From contig NZ_JBPGNY010000005.1 of NCBI RefSeq assembly GCF_051133435.1, positions 186,001 through 250,000 on the forward strand: a stretch of 64,000 bases of DNA, given 5' to 3'. Within the stretch, counting starts at the first letter, position 1; each line of letters begins with the position of its first letter. Below are positions 35,210 through 44,461 of the stretch, one piece after another. The DNA is from JAAYAO01 sp051133435 (GTDB lineage: Bacteria > Actinomycetota > Actinomycetes > Propionibacteriales > Propionibacteriaceae). The notes under the pieces were generated by a model. That model was given only the letters and a program-made list of their open reading frames with translations, was not told the origin of the DNA and searched no databases. The position numbers were made by a program, and so were the translations under genes.

Positions 35210-35222
35210 TACGATCACGACC
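35210..35222 (+). promoter_or_regulatory. Predicted leaderless promoter
   Basis: TACGAT (35210-35215) plus 7 bases, then ATG 35223, matching the promoter of the paralogue at 34260. Confidence 0.5.
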
Positions 35223-35789
35223 ATGACACAGCCTCCCCAGGGCCCGGGTTTTCCGCCTGCCCAGCAGCCCGGTGACCACTGGCTCGGCGGGGCGCCCAAC
35301 GCACAAACCCCCTACCCAGAACCGCCCTACGCACAGGTACCCGCACCATCGGTACCGGGTGGACCGGCATCCTACGGACAGGTGCCCGGTGGGCAGGTTG
35401 CACCGGTCGGCCATATCGATTTCGTCGTACAGGGCAATGTGTTCGCGCCCAGCATGATCCCTCCGGTGGTCACCATCGACGGCCGCCGCATCTCCGGGGC
35501 ACGCCTCGGTTCCCCGGTCACCGTTCCGGTACCGCCCGGTCGCCACCGCATCGAGGCCCACACCCGATTGTTGCGCCGCTATGGCCAGGCTGCGCTGGAT
35601 GTCGATGTGCGACCCGGTGAACTCGTGAGGGTCTATTACGCCCCGCCGCTGCACCAGTTCACCGACGGCAACATGGGGTTGGTCGAGCAGGAGCCGAAGG
35701 GGATCGTCTTCTTCTCGGTGATGATCGGCTTCGCCCTCAGCCTGATGGGCATTGCCATCGCGCTGATGGTCTTCGCGGCCACTCTGTGA
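35223..35789 (+). CDS. PEGA-like domain membrane protein, paralogue 2
   Basis: A 188-residue paralogue of the gene at 34260. Both start MTQPPQGPG. The beta domain (about residues 65-155) shares VTIDGR, VTVPVPPGRHRIEAH, RRYGQAALDVDVRPGEL and YYAPPLHQF almost identically, while the proline-rich linker is longer (with Tyr and Gln) and the C-terminal helix is unrelated in detail (FFSVMIGFALSLMGIAIALM). The strong conservation of the beta domain with divergent tails suggests that domain carries the function. It is convergent with arc and separated from it by an inverted repeat. Confidence 0.65.
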   Translation: MTQPPQGPGFPPAQQPGDHWLGGAPNAQTPYPEPPYAQVPAPSVPGGPASYGQVPGGQVAPVGHIDFVVQGNVFAPSMIPPVVTIDGRRISGARLGSPVTVPVPPGRHRIEAHTRLLRRYGQAALDVDVRPGELVRVYYAPPLHQFTDGNMGLVEQEPKGIVFFSVMIGFALSLMGIAIALMVFAATL

Positions 35790-35826
35790 CGGAATGCGCC
35801 ACCTGCCTGGATGAACCAACCTGCCC

Positions 35827-35902
35827 GGATGAAAACGCACCCCACGACCTCCCACAGACCTCAAACGCACCGCATACCGGGCCGAGGGGTGCGTTTTCAT
35901 CC
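35827..35902. terminator. Bidirectional terminator-like inverted repeat
   Basis: GGATGAAAACGCACCCC (35827-35843) is a perfect 17-base inverted match to 35886-35902. A third partial copy AAACGCACC (35863-35871) can pair more closely with GGTGCGTTT (35888-35896). The A-rich left and T-rich right flanks suit termination of both convergent genes. Confidence 0.6.
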
Positions 35903-35915
35903 ACCCCGGGGTGGC

Positions 35916-37598
35916 TCAGAGGTATTGGCCGGTGTTGCCCACCGTGTCGATGGTGCGTCCCGAACCCCCGGTGGAAACCAGAGTGCGCACGTAGACGATC
36001 CGTTCCCCCTTCTTGCCCGAGATACGGGCCCAGTCGTCGGGGTTGGTGGTGTTCGGCAGGTCTTCGTTCTCGCTGAACTCGTCGCGGCAGGCCTGACGCA
36101 GGTGGGTCGGTGAGATGCCGCCCCGGCCGGTTTCCAGGCGATCCTTGATCGCCATCTTCTTGGCCCGGCTGATGATGTTCTGCAACATCGCCCCCGAGGC
36201 GAAGTCCCGGAAGAACAACACTTCCTTGTCACCGCTGGCGTAGGTCACTTCGAGGAAGCGGTTCTCGTCGGATTCGGCGTAGATGTCATTCACCACCGCG
36301 TCGATCAGTTCCTCGCGGGTGTGGCCCTCGGCCACCGGCAACCGGTCGGTGAGGTACTTTCCGATGATGTCGCGGGCCGACGGTTCGTTGGGGCGTTCGA
36401 TCTTGATCTTCACGTCCAAGCGACCGGGGCGCAGGATCGCCGGGTCGATCATGTCCTCACGGTTCGAGGCACCGATGATGATCACGTTCGCGAGTCGTTC
36501 CACCCCGTCGATCTCACTGAGCAACTGCGGCACGATGGTGTTCTCGACATCGGAGGACACCCCGGTGCCGCGCGTGCGGAACAGCGAGTCCATCTCGTCG
36601 AAGAACACGATCACCGGCATGCCGTCGGCGGCACGTTCCCGGGCCCGTTGGAAGATCAACCGGATCTGGCGTTCGGTCTCCCCCACGTACTTGTTCAACA
36701 GTTCGGGGCCCTTGATGTTGAAGAAGAAGGAGCGGGCATTGGCCTGACCCCGGTCGCGCACAGAGGTGGCCAGCGAGTTGGCCACCGCCTTGGCGATCAT
36801 CGTCTTGCCGCATCCGGGCGGCCCGTACAGCAGGATTCCCTTGGGGGGTTCCAGGTCGTAGTCGGCGAACAGTTCCCGGTGCAGGAAGGGCAGTTCGACC
36901 GCATCGCGGATCATTTCGATCTGGGTGCCCAGGCCACCGATGTCGCCGTAGCCGATGTCGGGCACCTCTTCGAGGACCAGATCCTCGACGTCGATCTTCG
37001 GTACCCGCTCGTAGGCCATCTGCACCTTGCGGTCGACCAACAGCGAATCCCCCGGACGCAACGGCCCGGCCAGCACCGCTTCGGACAGCCGCACCACGGT
37101 CTCGTCATCGCCGGGGGCCACCACCACCGCGCGTTTGCCGTCGGGCAGGGTGTCCTTCAAGGTGAGCACCTCCCCGACCTCGGTGGTCGGCAGCACCCCG
37201 ACCAGCAACATGGTGTCGTTGAGCAGCACCTCCCGGCCGGGCTCCAACTCGGCGGTGTCCAGGTCGGGGGCGATCTGCACGCGCAGTTTGCGGCTCTGCG
37301 ACCACACGTCGGCGACCCCTTCGGCTACCAGCCCCAGGAAGGTGCCGAAGGTGTTCGGCGGCAGACCGAGGGATTCGACCTCCTCGCGCAGCTTCACCAA
37401 CCGTTCCCGGGCCTCGGTGAGCAGTTCCTGGAGCCGATCGCCGCGGTTGGCGGTGGCGCGGGCCTTCTCCCGGGCCTCGGCGAGGCGTCGTTCGAGCCGG
37501 TCGATCTCGCTGCGCTGTCGCTCGTCGCGCAGCCGCAGTTGATCGAGTTCCTCGCTCAACCGGTACACCTGCGCCGACAGTTCGGTCTCGCGGCTCAC
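35916..37598 (-). CDS. arc: Proteasome-associated AAA ATPase (Arc/Mpa)
   Basis: Hexameric ATPase that recognises Pup, unfolds the tagged protein and feeds it into the 20S proteasome. It has an N-terminal coiled coil (about residues 5-75) for Pup binding, a double OB region (about 85-200) and an AAA domain with Walker A GPPGCGKT at 259-266 and Walker B VIVFFDEMD around residue 334. The C-terminus is GQYL, the gate-opening tail. Length 560 residues. Start GTG 37598 overlaps the trmI stop as GTGA. It is in the same orientation as dop, but 18 kb of other genes intervene. Confidence 0.95.
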   Translation of the reverse strand: MSRETELSAQVYRLSEELDQLRLRDERQRSEIDRLERRLAEAREKARATANRGDRLQELLTEARERLVKLREEVESLGLPPNTFGTFLGLVAEGVADVWSQSRKLRVQIAPDLDTAELEPGREVLLNDTMLLVGVLPTTEVGEVLTLKDTLPDGKRAVVVAPGDDETVVRLSEAVLAGPLRPGDSLLVDRKVQMAYERVPKIDVEDLVLEEVPDIGYGDIGGLGTQIEMIRDAVELPFLHRELFADYDLEPPKGILLYGPPGCGKTMIAKAVANSLATSVRDRGQANARSFFFNIKGPELLNKYVGETERQIRLIFQRARERAADGMPVIVFFDEMDSLFRTRGTGVSSDVENTIVPQLLSEIDGVERLANVIIIGASNREDMIDPAILRPGRLDVKIKIERPNEPSARDIIGKYLTDRLPVAEGHTREELIDAVVNDIYAESDENRFLEVTYASGDKEVLFFRDFASGAMLQNIISRAKKMAIKDRLETGRGGISPTHLRQACRDEFSENEDLPNTTNPDDWARISGKKGERIVYVRTLVSTGGSGRTIDTVGNTGQYL

Positions 37599-38479
37599 TG
37601 CTGTTCCCCGTCCTCGGTGTCGACCGCCTCCACCCCGGGCGGTCGGGGGCCGGTGTAGTCGGGGCCGTAGGCGCCGGGGGCCGGACGGCGGCGCCGCGCC
37701 GGAGCATGCACTCCCGGTGCCAGCCGACGGGTGAAGATCAGGAAACCGGTGTGCCCCGATGTGGTGTGGGACGGTCGGATCGCCAGACCTTCGGCATGCC
37801 AGCGGCGGACGGTGGTTTCGGTGGCCTGCGGTTCGGTGAATCCCCGGTGTGCCCGCAAGGTGTCCATCACCAGACCGAGTTGGGTGGTGGTGGCCACGTA
37901 GCAACACAGCACCCCACCGGGTACGAGTCGTTCGGCGACCGCGTCGATGCATTCCCAGGGGGCGAGCATGTCCAGAATCGCCCGGTCGACCGGTTCGGGG
38001 CCGATCGCCTCGTTCAGGTCGCCCACTCGCAACTGCCAGGCCGGATGCCGGCCACCGTAGAAGCCGTCGACGTTGCGGGCGGCGATCGCGGCGAAGTCGT
38101 CGCGACGTTCGTAGGAATACAGGGTGCCGCGTTCCCCGATCGCACGCAGCAGGCTGATCGTCAGGGCTCCCGACCCGACCCCGGCCTCGAGCACTCGCGC
38201 TCCGGGAAAGATGTCGGCCTGCATCAGGATGTGCATCGCATCCTTGGGATAAATCACCGCGGCGCCACGTTTCATGGTGACGGTGAACTCCTCCAGCAAG
38301 GGGCGCATCACCAGATACCAGGACCCCCCGCTGGAGGTCACCACCACACCTTCGGATCCGCCGATCAGGTCGTCATGGCTGATTGCACCCTTGGCGGTGT
38401 GGAAGACCCCCCCGGGTTCGAGTACCACCGAGTGGGTGCGGCCCTTGTTGTCCGACAGGGTCACCCGTTCGCCGGCCAT
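37595..38479 (-). CDS. trmI: tRNA (adenine-58-N1)-methyltransferase TrmI
   Basis: Methylates A58 of the T-loop of tRNA. It shows the N-terminal beta region (GERVTLSDNKGR), RGAAVIYPKDAM, SAM motif VLEAGVGSGALTISLL, DMLAPWE (catalytic aspartate region) and FTRRLAPG near the end. Length 294 residues with a basic disordered tail. The start ATG 38479 has GGAG; a TTG at 38521 is an alternative. In mycobacteria trmI also precedes the proteasomal ATPase gene, so this pairing is conserved. Confidence 0.92.
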   Translation of the reverse strand: MAGERVTLSDNKGRTHSVVLEPGGVFHTAKGAISHDDLIGGSEGVVVTSSGGSWYLVMRPLLEEFTVTMKRGAAVIYPKDAMHILMQADIFPGARVLEAGVGSGALTISLLRAIGERGTLYSYERRDDFAAIAARNVDGFYGGRHPAWQLRVGDLNEAIGPEPVDRAILDMLAPWECIDAVAERLVPGGVLCCYVATTTQLGLVMDTLRAHRGFTEPQATETTVRRWHAEGLAIRPSHTTSGHTGFLIFTRRLAPGVHAPARRRRPAPGAYGPDYTGPRPPGVEAVDTEDGEQQ

Positions 38480-38513
38480 CAGGTCTCCGGTGCGTACTCC
38501 CGTCCAGTCCTGC

Positions 38514-39998
38514 TCAGCCAATGGTGCGGAACCCCCAGAATCCAAGTTGCCACCCGGGTTGGATCTCCCCGGTGTCGTAGACATAACCCTGCCCGATGTA
38601 CAGGTGCTCATCGCTCTGCCACACCGGCACCACGGTCGCATCCAGCGCAGCCATCGCCTGAATCCGGCCCATCAACGTGTCTCGGGTGGCCTCGTCGGTG
38701 GCCTCACCGTAGGCGATGCGCAGCAGCATCAACGGCGTCACCGTGGTGTGCGTGGGACGGTCGAGGTACGGACGCGCCCACGCGATCGCGGTGGAGTTGG
38801 GGGCCGGGTCGTCGGTGAGCACCAGGTCGGCGGGCTCCCCCGGATCGACCACTGTCACCCGCAGCGCCCCGGTCTCCTCGAGTCGGCTGCGGACGGTGGA
38901 GGCCTGGTCGGTGGCGTCGGGGGCGGTCGGTTCGACCACCAGCCGCAGTTCGCGGGGCTCGCCGGGGGGCACCGCCAAGTCGGGTTGCCCGCCTTCGACG
39001 AAGCTGCTGCGGTGGCCGGGCAGTTGGGGTGGCACGATCGAGTCGAGGGTGCGTTCGTCCTGCAGGGCGTCTCGCACCAGTCGGCGCACCACCGGGTCAC
39101 CACCCAGGGACGAGGAGTCCTGCCACATCAGCCGGTGCACCCGTCCCCCGGCGATTGTGATGCGTGCGAAGCCACCGTCGGTGTGTTCACCATTGGCCTC
39201 GATCTGGCGTGCCATTCGGGTGTGCGCCTGGGAACTCAACCCGCGCCAGACCGCCTGCACCTCGCCGGCCCGCATCGCTTCCTCGACCGAGGCCGAATCG
39301 GGGTAGACCGGAACCTCGACCCGCAACACCCGGGCTGGGGTGTCGCCGGCGTAATGCTCGTTGGCCTCGTACTCGACCCGGTCGGCCCGGTAGGAAGTCA
39401 CCCGGTAGGGCCCCGACCCGAGGGTCTGGGCCGGGTTGTCCAGCACCTTGTCGGGCGGATACACCGCCTTCGGCACGATCGCCGCACCGGGGGTGGCCAG
39501 GGCGAAACCGAACTGGGAGTCGGGCCGGGTCAGTCGGAACCGCACGGTGGTCTTGTCGACCACCTCGATCTTGTCCAGCGAGCCCCACAGTGAACCGGGG
39601 CCGTCGACGGGGTGCAGGCGGCGGGATCGTTCGATCGAGAAGGCGACATCGTCGGCGGTCAGCGGTTTGCCGTCGGCGAACTTCGCCTCCGGATCCAGCG
39701 TGCAGGTGTAGATCAACACGCCGTCGAAGAAGCCGCAGTCGGTGGCCAGGTCGGGTTTCAACACCTGGGCTCCGGGGGGCACCTTCATCAGGGTTTGGAA
39801 GACGTTGACCACGAAATCCTGGTCGGCCCCACCGGCGGCCGTCACCGGGTCGGTATTGCGCACCGGCACGGTGGTGGCCACCACGAAAGCGGGTGGCTCC
39901 TGCGAGGGCGGCGGTTCGGGTGGGCCGGGCTCGTCGGTGCAGGCCGATAACGCCAGCGCCATCGCGGCCGCCAGCATGCCCACACGCTTGAATCTCAT
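38514..39998 (-). CDS. Orphan solute-binding lipoprotein (peptide-binding family 5 type)
   Basis: A 494-residue exported lipoprotein. The signal peptide ends with lipobox LSAC (Cys about residue 20), followed by a Pro-rich linker. The rest has the layout of extracellular solute-binding family 5: KFADGKPLTADDVAFSIERS, GSGPYRV and a C-terminal GYVYDTGEIQPGW. No permease or ATPase gene is nearby. It might use a shared transporter or have another role. The gene lies 10 bases after the HAD gene and 34 bases before trmI, so it is in the same operon. AGGAA precedes ATG 39998. Confidence 0.8.
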   Translation of the reverse strand: MRFKRVGMLAAAMALALSACTDEPGPPEPPPSQEPPAFVVATTVPVRNTDPVTAAGGADQDFVVNVFQTLMKVPPGAQVLKPDLATDCGFFDGVLIYTCTLDPEAKFADGKPLTADDVAFSIERSRRLHPVDGPGSLWGSLDKIEVVDKTTVRFRLTRPDSQFGFALATPGAAIVPKAVYPPDKVLDNPAQTLGSGPYRVTSYRADRVEYEANEHYAGDTPARVLRVEVPVYPDSASVEEAMRAGEVQAVWRGLSSQAHTRMARQIEANGEHTDGGFARITIAGGRVHRLMWQDSSSLGGDPVVRRLVRDALQDERTLDSIVPPQLPGHRSSFVEGGQPDLAVPPGEPRELRLVVEPTAPDATDQASTVRSRLEETGALRVTVVDPGEPADLVLTDDPAPNSTAIAWARPYLDRPTHTTVTPLMLLRIAYGEATDEATRDTLMGRIQAMAALDATVVPVWQSDEHLYIGQGYVYDTGEIQPGWQLGFWGFRTIG

Positions 39999-40008
39999 CG
40001 GTTCCTGA

Positions 40009-40680
40009 TCACTCGTCCCAGGCCGGTGCGGTGGTGGCGAGAACATCGCGCCACCGAACCCCGGCCAGATCAGGCAACTGTACGCGGCGTGGTGCGGGTG
40101 GCACCGGGTGCTCCGAGGGAACGGCCAGTACGACCGCCCCGGCGGCATTGCCGGCCTCGCAGCCACCCACGGAGTCTTCGATCACCAGGCAATCGCGCGG
40201 GTCGACGCCGAGGCGTTCGGCCGCCAGCAGGTAGGGCTCGGGGTGAGGTTTGCCCCGGGTGACGTCATCGCCGGCGATCATCGTGGCGAAGGTGTCGGTC
40301 GGCATGCCGTCCACCACCGCGTCCAGAATCTCGCGGTAGGAGGCCGAGACCACCGCGCAGGTGATGCCCTCGGCACGCATCTCGGCCAGCAGTTCGCGGG
40401 CACCCGGCACCCAGGTGACGCCCTCGCGCAGCCCGGCCGGGACGATGTCCAGCCATCGCTGATAAACCTGCTGCACCGGTTCGTCGCCGGCTCCGACCCA
40501 GTCCAGCAGGTACCGGGCCGCGGCCGGCCAGGCCAAGCCGTGCATCCCGGCGGCGAGTTCGTCATTCCAAGTGCCGCCGTACTCCTCGGCAATCCGGGCG
40601 TGGGCTCGTTGCCAGAGCGGTTCGGAGTCGATCAGGGTGCCATCGAAATCCCACAACACTGCGGCCGGGGTTTTGGTCAT
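40009..40680 (-). CDS. HAD superfamily hydrolase (beta-phosphoglucomutase-like)
   Basis: A 223-residue phosphatase-like enzyme. Motif I is WDFDGTLID (nucleophile and acid/base aspartates), motif II VVSAS, motif III GKPHPEPY and motif IV VIEDSVGG. The helical cap between motif I and II is type C1, as in beta-phosphoglucomutase and GPH-type phosphatases. Substrate unknown. Start ATG 40680 is preceded by CACAAT and 7 bases, a weak leaderless-type arrangement; ATG 40689 is nine bases upstream. Confidence 0.87.
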   Translation of the reverse strand: MTKTPAAVLWDFDGTLIDSEPLWQRAHARIAEEYGGTWNDELAAGMHGLAWPAAARYLLDWVGAGDEPVQQVYQRWLDIVPAGLREGVTWVPGARELLAEMRAEGITCAVVSASYREILDAVVDGMPTDTFATMIAGDDVTRGKPHPEPYLLAAERLGVDPRDCLVIEDSVGGCEAGNAAGAVVLAVPSEHPVPPAPRRVQLPDLAGVRWRDVLATTAPAWDE

Positions 40681-40750
40681 GAATGCCATTGTGTCATCCA
40701 CGACCACCCCGGACGCAGGCATAGCCGCGCCCTCACGCAACCCCCTTACC

Positions 40751-40860
40751 GGGCATTGCTGCACCGTCGTTCAACGCCCTCATCGGGCATTGCTGCGCCA
40801 TCGTTCAACGCCCTCATCGGGCATTGCTGCGCCATCGTTCAACGCCCTCATCGGGCATTG
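40751..40860. repeat. 34-bp tandem repeat at the 3' end of metH
   Basis: Three consecutive 34-base units start at 40751, 40785 and 40819, with an 8-base partial fourth at 40853. The two copies nearest metH are identical and the first differs at two positions. Each unit contains a small hairpin GCCC-GATGA-GGGC. The third unit overlaps the last codons and stop of metH, so the extra copies look like duplications of the gene end. Confidence 0.85.
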
Positions 40861-43800
40861 AAGTATTTCGCCTCGGGGTGGTGCACCACGATGGCATCGG
40901 TCGACTCCTCCGGATGCAACTGCAGTTCCTCGCTGAGCTCCACCCCGATCCGCGACGGATCCAGCAGATCCACCAGGGTGCGGCGGTACTCCAGGTCGGG
41001 GCAGGCCGGGTAGCCGAAGGAGTAGCGCGAACCGCGGTAGGCCTGATCGCGGATCATCGACTCCACATCGGCGTCGGTGCCCGACAGGCCGAGTTCGCTG
41101 CGCACCCGCGAGTGCCAGTACTCGGCCAGGGCCTCGGTGAGCTGTACCGACAGTCCGTGCAGTTCCATGTAATCGCGGTAGGAGTTGGCCGCGAACAGTT
41201 CGGCGGTCTTCTCCGACACCGTCTGGCCCATCGTCACCAACTGCATCGCCAGCACGTCGGGGCCCTTGGCCTCCATCAGTTCCTTGGACCGGAAGAAGTC
41301 CGACAGGCACAGGTGCCGTCCCCGCGACTGGCGCGGGAAGGTGAACCGGGCGATCTCGGTGTCCTGGGCGTCCGGGTCGGCCAACACCAGATCGTCACCT
41401 TCGGACCACACCGGCCAGTAGCCGTAGACCACGGCCATCTCGGTGATCGATTCGGTGTGCAGCCGGTCCAGCCACATCCGCAACCGGGGCCGACCTTCGC
41501 TTTCGACGAGTTCTTCGTAGCTGGGTCCGCCGCGAGCACTCTTCAGCCCCCACTGGCCCAGGAAGGTGGCGCGTTCGTCCAACCAACCGACGACGTCCTT
41601 CAGGGCCACGCCCTTGACCACCCGCGATCCCCAGAACGGCGGGGTGGGCACGTCGACATCCTCGGCCACATCCGAGCGGGCCGGCAGTGGCGCCTCGGGG
41701 GTTGCGGGCCGGTCGACCGGACGCACCCGCCGCTTGCGCGGGGCCGGCAGGGCTGCACCGGGTTCACCGCGCTTGACCGCCATCACAGCCTCCATCAGAC
41801 GCAGACCCTCGAAAGCGTCCTTGGCGTAGCGCACGTCGCCGGCATACAACTCCTGCAGGTCGTTCTCCACGAACGCGCGGGTCAGCGCGGCCCCACCGAG
41901 CAGCACCGGGTACTTGCTCAGACCTCGCTCGTTGAGTTCGGTCAGGTTGTCGCGCATCACCACGGTCGATTTCACCAACAGGCCGGACATGCCGATCGCG
42001 TCCGCCCGGTGTTCCTCGGCGGCTTCGATGATCGTGGTGACCGGTTGCTTGATGCCCAGGTTCACCACCGCGTACCCGTTGTTGGTCAAGATGATGTCGA
42101 CCAGGTTCTTGCCGATGTCGTGGACGTCGCCCTTCACCGTGGCCAGCACGATCGTGCCCTTGCCGGCCGAATCGGTCTTCTCCATGTGCGGTTCCAGGTA
42201 GGCCACCGCCTGCTTCATCACCTCGGCCGACTGCAGCACGAAAGGCAACTGCATCTGGCCCGAGCCGAACAGTTCACCGACCACCTTCATCCCGGCCAGC
42301 AGGTCGTCGTTGACGATCGCCAGGGCGCCCTTCTCACCCAGCGCCTCGGCCAGATCGTCCTCCAGGCCCTTGGCCTCGCCGTCGATGATCCGGCGCTGCA
42401 GCCGCTCGGTCACCGGCAGCGCGGCCAGTTCGGCGGCCCGCTCGGCCTTGGCGTCGGCGGTGGTGACGCCTTCGAACATCTCCAGGAAGGTGGTCAGCGG
42501 GTCGTAGCCGTCGGCCCGGCGGTCGTGGACCAGGTCCAGGGCCACCTGCCGTTGATCCTCGGGAATCCGGTTCATGGGCAGGATCTTGGCGGTGTGCACG
42601 ATCGCCGAGGTCAGGCCCGCCTCGACGCACTCGTGCAGGAACACCGAGTTCAGCACCCGGCGGGCGGCCGGGTTCAACCCGAAGGACACATTCGACACGC
42701 CCAAGGTGGTGTGCACTTCGGGGTGGGCGGCCTTGATCCGGCGGATCGCCTCGATCGTCTCGATGCCGTCGCGGCGGGTTTCCTCCTGGCCGGTGGCGAT
42801 CGGGAAGGTCAGGCAGTCGACGATGATGTCGGATTCACGCATGCCCCAGTTCTGGGTGAGGTCGGTGATCAGCCGCTCGGCGACCCGCACCTTCCAATCG
42901 GCGGTGCGCGCCTGCCCCTCCTCGTCGATGGTCAGGGCCACCACCCCGGCGCCGTGTTCGCGCACCATCGGCATGATCTTGGCGAACCTCGAGTCGGGCC
43001 CGTCGCCGTCCTCGTAGTTCACCGAGTTGATCACGCATCGGCCGGCGAGGCGTTCCAGCCCGGCCCGCAGCACCTCGGGTTCGGTCGAGTCGAGCACCAC
43101 CGGCAGGGTGGACGAGGTGGCCAGCCGGAAGGCCAGTTGGTCCATGTCGGCGGCCCCGTCGCGGCCCACGTAGTCGACACACAGGTCGATCAGGTGCGCG
43201 CCCTCGCGGGTCTGTTCCCGGGCGATGTCGACGCATTCGTCCCACTTCTCGGCCAGCATCGCCTCCCGGAAGGCCTTCGAGCCGTTGGCGTTCGTGCGCT
43301 CGCCGATGGACAGGTAGGAGGTGTCCTGGGTCAGCGGTACGTCGTGGTACAGCGAGGACACCGACGGCACCGGCGCCGGGGTGCGTTCGGCCAGCGGCCG
43401 CCCGCCCACCCGTTCGGACAGTTGTCGGATGTGTTCCGGGGTGGTGCCGCAGCAGCCACCGACCAGGGCCAGGCCGAAGTCGTCGACGTAGCGTTCCAGG
43501 GCATCGGCCAGTTCGTTGGCCTGCAGCGGGTAACGGGCACCCTCGGAGGTCAGTTCGGGCAGGCCGGCATTCGGCATGCACGAGATGCCCACCCGGGCAT
43601 TGCGGGCCAGGTGGCGCAGGTGTTCGGCCATCTCGGCCGGGCCGGTGGCGCAGTTCAGGCCGATCAGGTCGATACCGAGAGCCTCCAGAGTGGTCAACGC
43701 CGCCCCGATCTCCGAGCCCATCAGCATGGTGCCGGTGGTCTCGACGGTGACCTGGGCGATGATCGGAACCTCGGTGCGGTCGGCGGCGGCCAGGGCCCGC

Positions 43801-44366
43801 TTGGCCCCGATCACCGCGGCCTTGGTCTGCAACAGGTCCTGGCTGGTTTCGATCAGCACCGCGTCGATACCGCCGGCGAGCATCGCGCTGACCTGCCGAC
43901 CGAAGGCGTCGCGCAGTTCGGCGAAGCGGACGTGACCCAGGGTGGGCAGTTTGGTGCCCGGGCCGACCGAGCCGAGCACCCAGCGGGGACGCTCCGGCGT
44001 GCTGTGCCGGTCGGCGGCCTCGCGGGCGATGCGGGCGGCCGCCTCGGCAAGTTCTTCGAGCTGGTCGGCGATGCCGTACTCGTTCAGAGCGGCCAGGTTG
44101 GTGCCGAAGGTGTTGGTTTCGACACAATCGGCGCCGGCGGCCAAGTAGGCGTCGTGGATCTCGGCGATCACATCGGGACGGGTCAGGCTGAGCATCTCGT
44201 TGCAGCCTTCCAAGCCTCGGAACTCGTCCAGGTCGAGGTCGTAGTTCTGCAACATGGTGCCCATCGCCCCATCGGCCACCACGACGCGGGTGGCGAGTGC
44301 CTCGCGCAGGGCGCGGGCACGGTCAACTGCGCTGAGCTGATCGGGAGCAACGAGCAATTTGGTCAT
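40848..44366 (-). CDS. metH: Cobalamin-dependent methionine synthase
   Basis: Transfers methyl from methyltetrahydrofolate to homocysteine through methylcobalamin. It is full length at 1172 residues with all four modules: homocysteine domain with zinc ligands C239 (NCATG) and C305/C306 (GGCCGT); pterin domain (SIGERTNANGSKAF); cobalamin domain with DVHDIGKN, cobalt-binding H749; and a C-terminal activation domain (YSFGYPACPDL). A leaderless promoter precedes the start, which leaves no room for a leader riboswitch. The 3' end is part of a tandem repeat. Confidence 0.96.
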   Translation of the reverse strand: MTKLLVAPDQLSAVDRARALREALATRVVVADGAMGTMLQNYDLDLDEFRGLEGCNEMLSLTRPDVIAEIHDAYLAAGADCVETNTFGTNLAALNEYGIADQLEELAEAAARIAREAADRHSTPERPRWVLGSVGPGTKLPTLGHVRFAELRDAFGRQVSAMLAGGIDAVLIETSQDLLQTKAAVIGAKRALAAADRTEVPIIAQVTVETTGTMLMGSEIGAALTTLEALGIDLIGLNCATGPAEMAEHLRHLARNARVGISCMPNAGLPELTSEGARYPLQANELADALERYVDDFGLALVGGCCGTTPEHIRQLSERVGGRPLAERTPAPVPSVSSLYHDVPLTQDTSYLSIGERTNANGSKAFREAMLAEKWDECVDIAREQTREGAHLIDLCVDYVGRDGAADMDQLAFRLATSSTLPVVLDSTEPEVLRAGLERLAGRCVINSVNYEDGDGPDSRFAKIMPMVREHGAGVVALTIDEEGQARTADWKVRVAERLITDLTQNWGMRESDIIVDCLTFPIATGQEETRRDGIETIEAIRRIKAAHPEVHTTLGVSNVSFGLNPAARRVLNSVFLHECVEAGLTSAIVHTAKILPMNRIPEDQRQVALDLVHDRRADGYDPLTTFLEMFEGVTTADAKAERAAELAALPVTERLQRRIIDGEAKGLEDDLAEALGEKGALAIVNDDLLAGMKVVGELFGSGQMQLPFVLQSAEVMKQAVAYLEPHMEKTDSAGKGTIVLATVKGDVHDIGKNLVDIILTNNGYAVVNLGIKQPVTTIIEAAEEHRADAIGMSGLLVKSTVVMRDNLTELNERGLSKYPVLLGGAALTRAFVENDLQELYAGDVRYAKDAFEGLRLMEAVMAVKRGEPGAALPAPRKRRVRPVDRPATPEAPLPARSDVAEDVDVPTPPFWGSRVVKGVALKDVVGWLDERATFLGQWGLKSARGGPSYEELVESEGRPRLRMWLDRLHTESITEMAVVYGYWPVWSEGDDLVLADPDAQDTEIARFTFPRQSRGRHLCLSDFFRSKELMEAKGPDVLAMQLVTMGQTVSEKTAELFAANSYRDYMELHGLSVQLTEALAEYWHSRVRSELGLSGTDADVESMIRDQAYRGSRYSFGYPACPDLEYRRTLVDLLDPSRIGVELSEELQLHPEESTDAIVVHHPEAKYFNAR

Positions 44367-44378
44367 TGGGACAGGATA
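44367..44378 (-). promoter_or_regulatory. Predicted leaderless promoter of metH
   Basis: On the minus strand TATCCT (44373-44378) is followed by 6 bases and ATG 44366. Confidence 0.5.
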
Positions 44379-44461
44379 GGCAGCGCGCGCCTGTACTACC
44401 GCATCGTCCGAACCTCAGGCCGAAGGTGCTGCACAGAGCTTTGCTGTTGCGTCCGGACGGC

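Noticed and set aside
40751..40860. Possible CRISPR array
   Set aside because: The units are directly contiguous with no spacers, and no cas genes are nearby. It is a simple tandem repeat.
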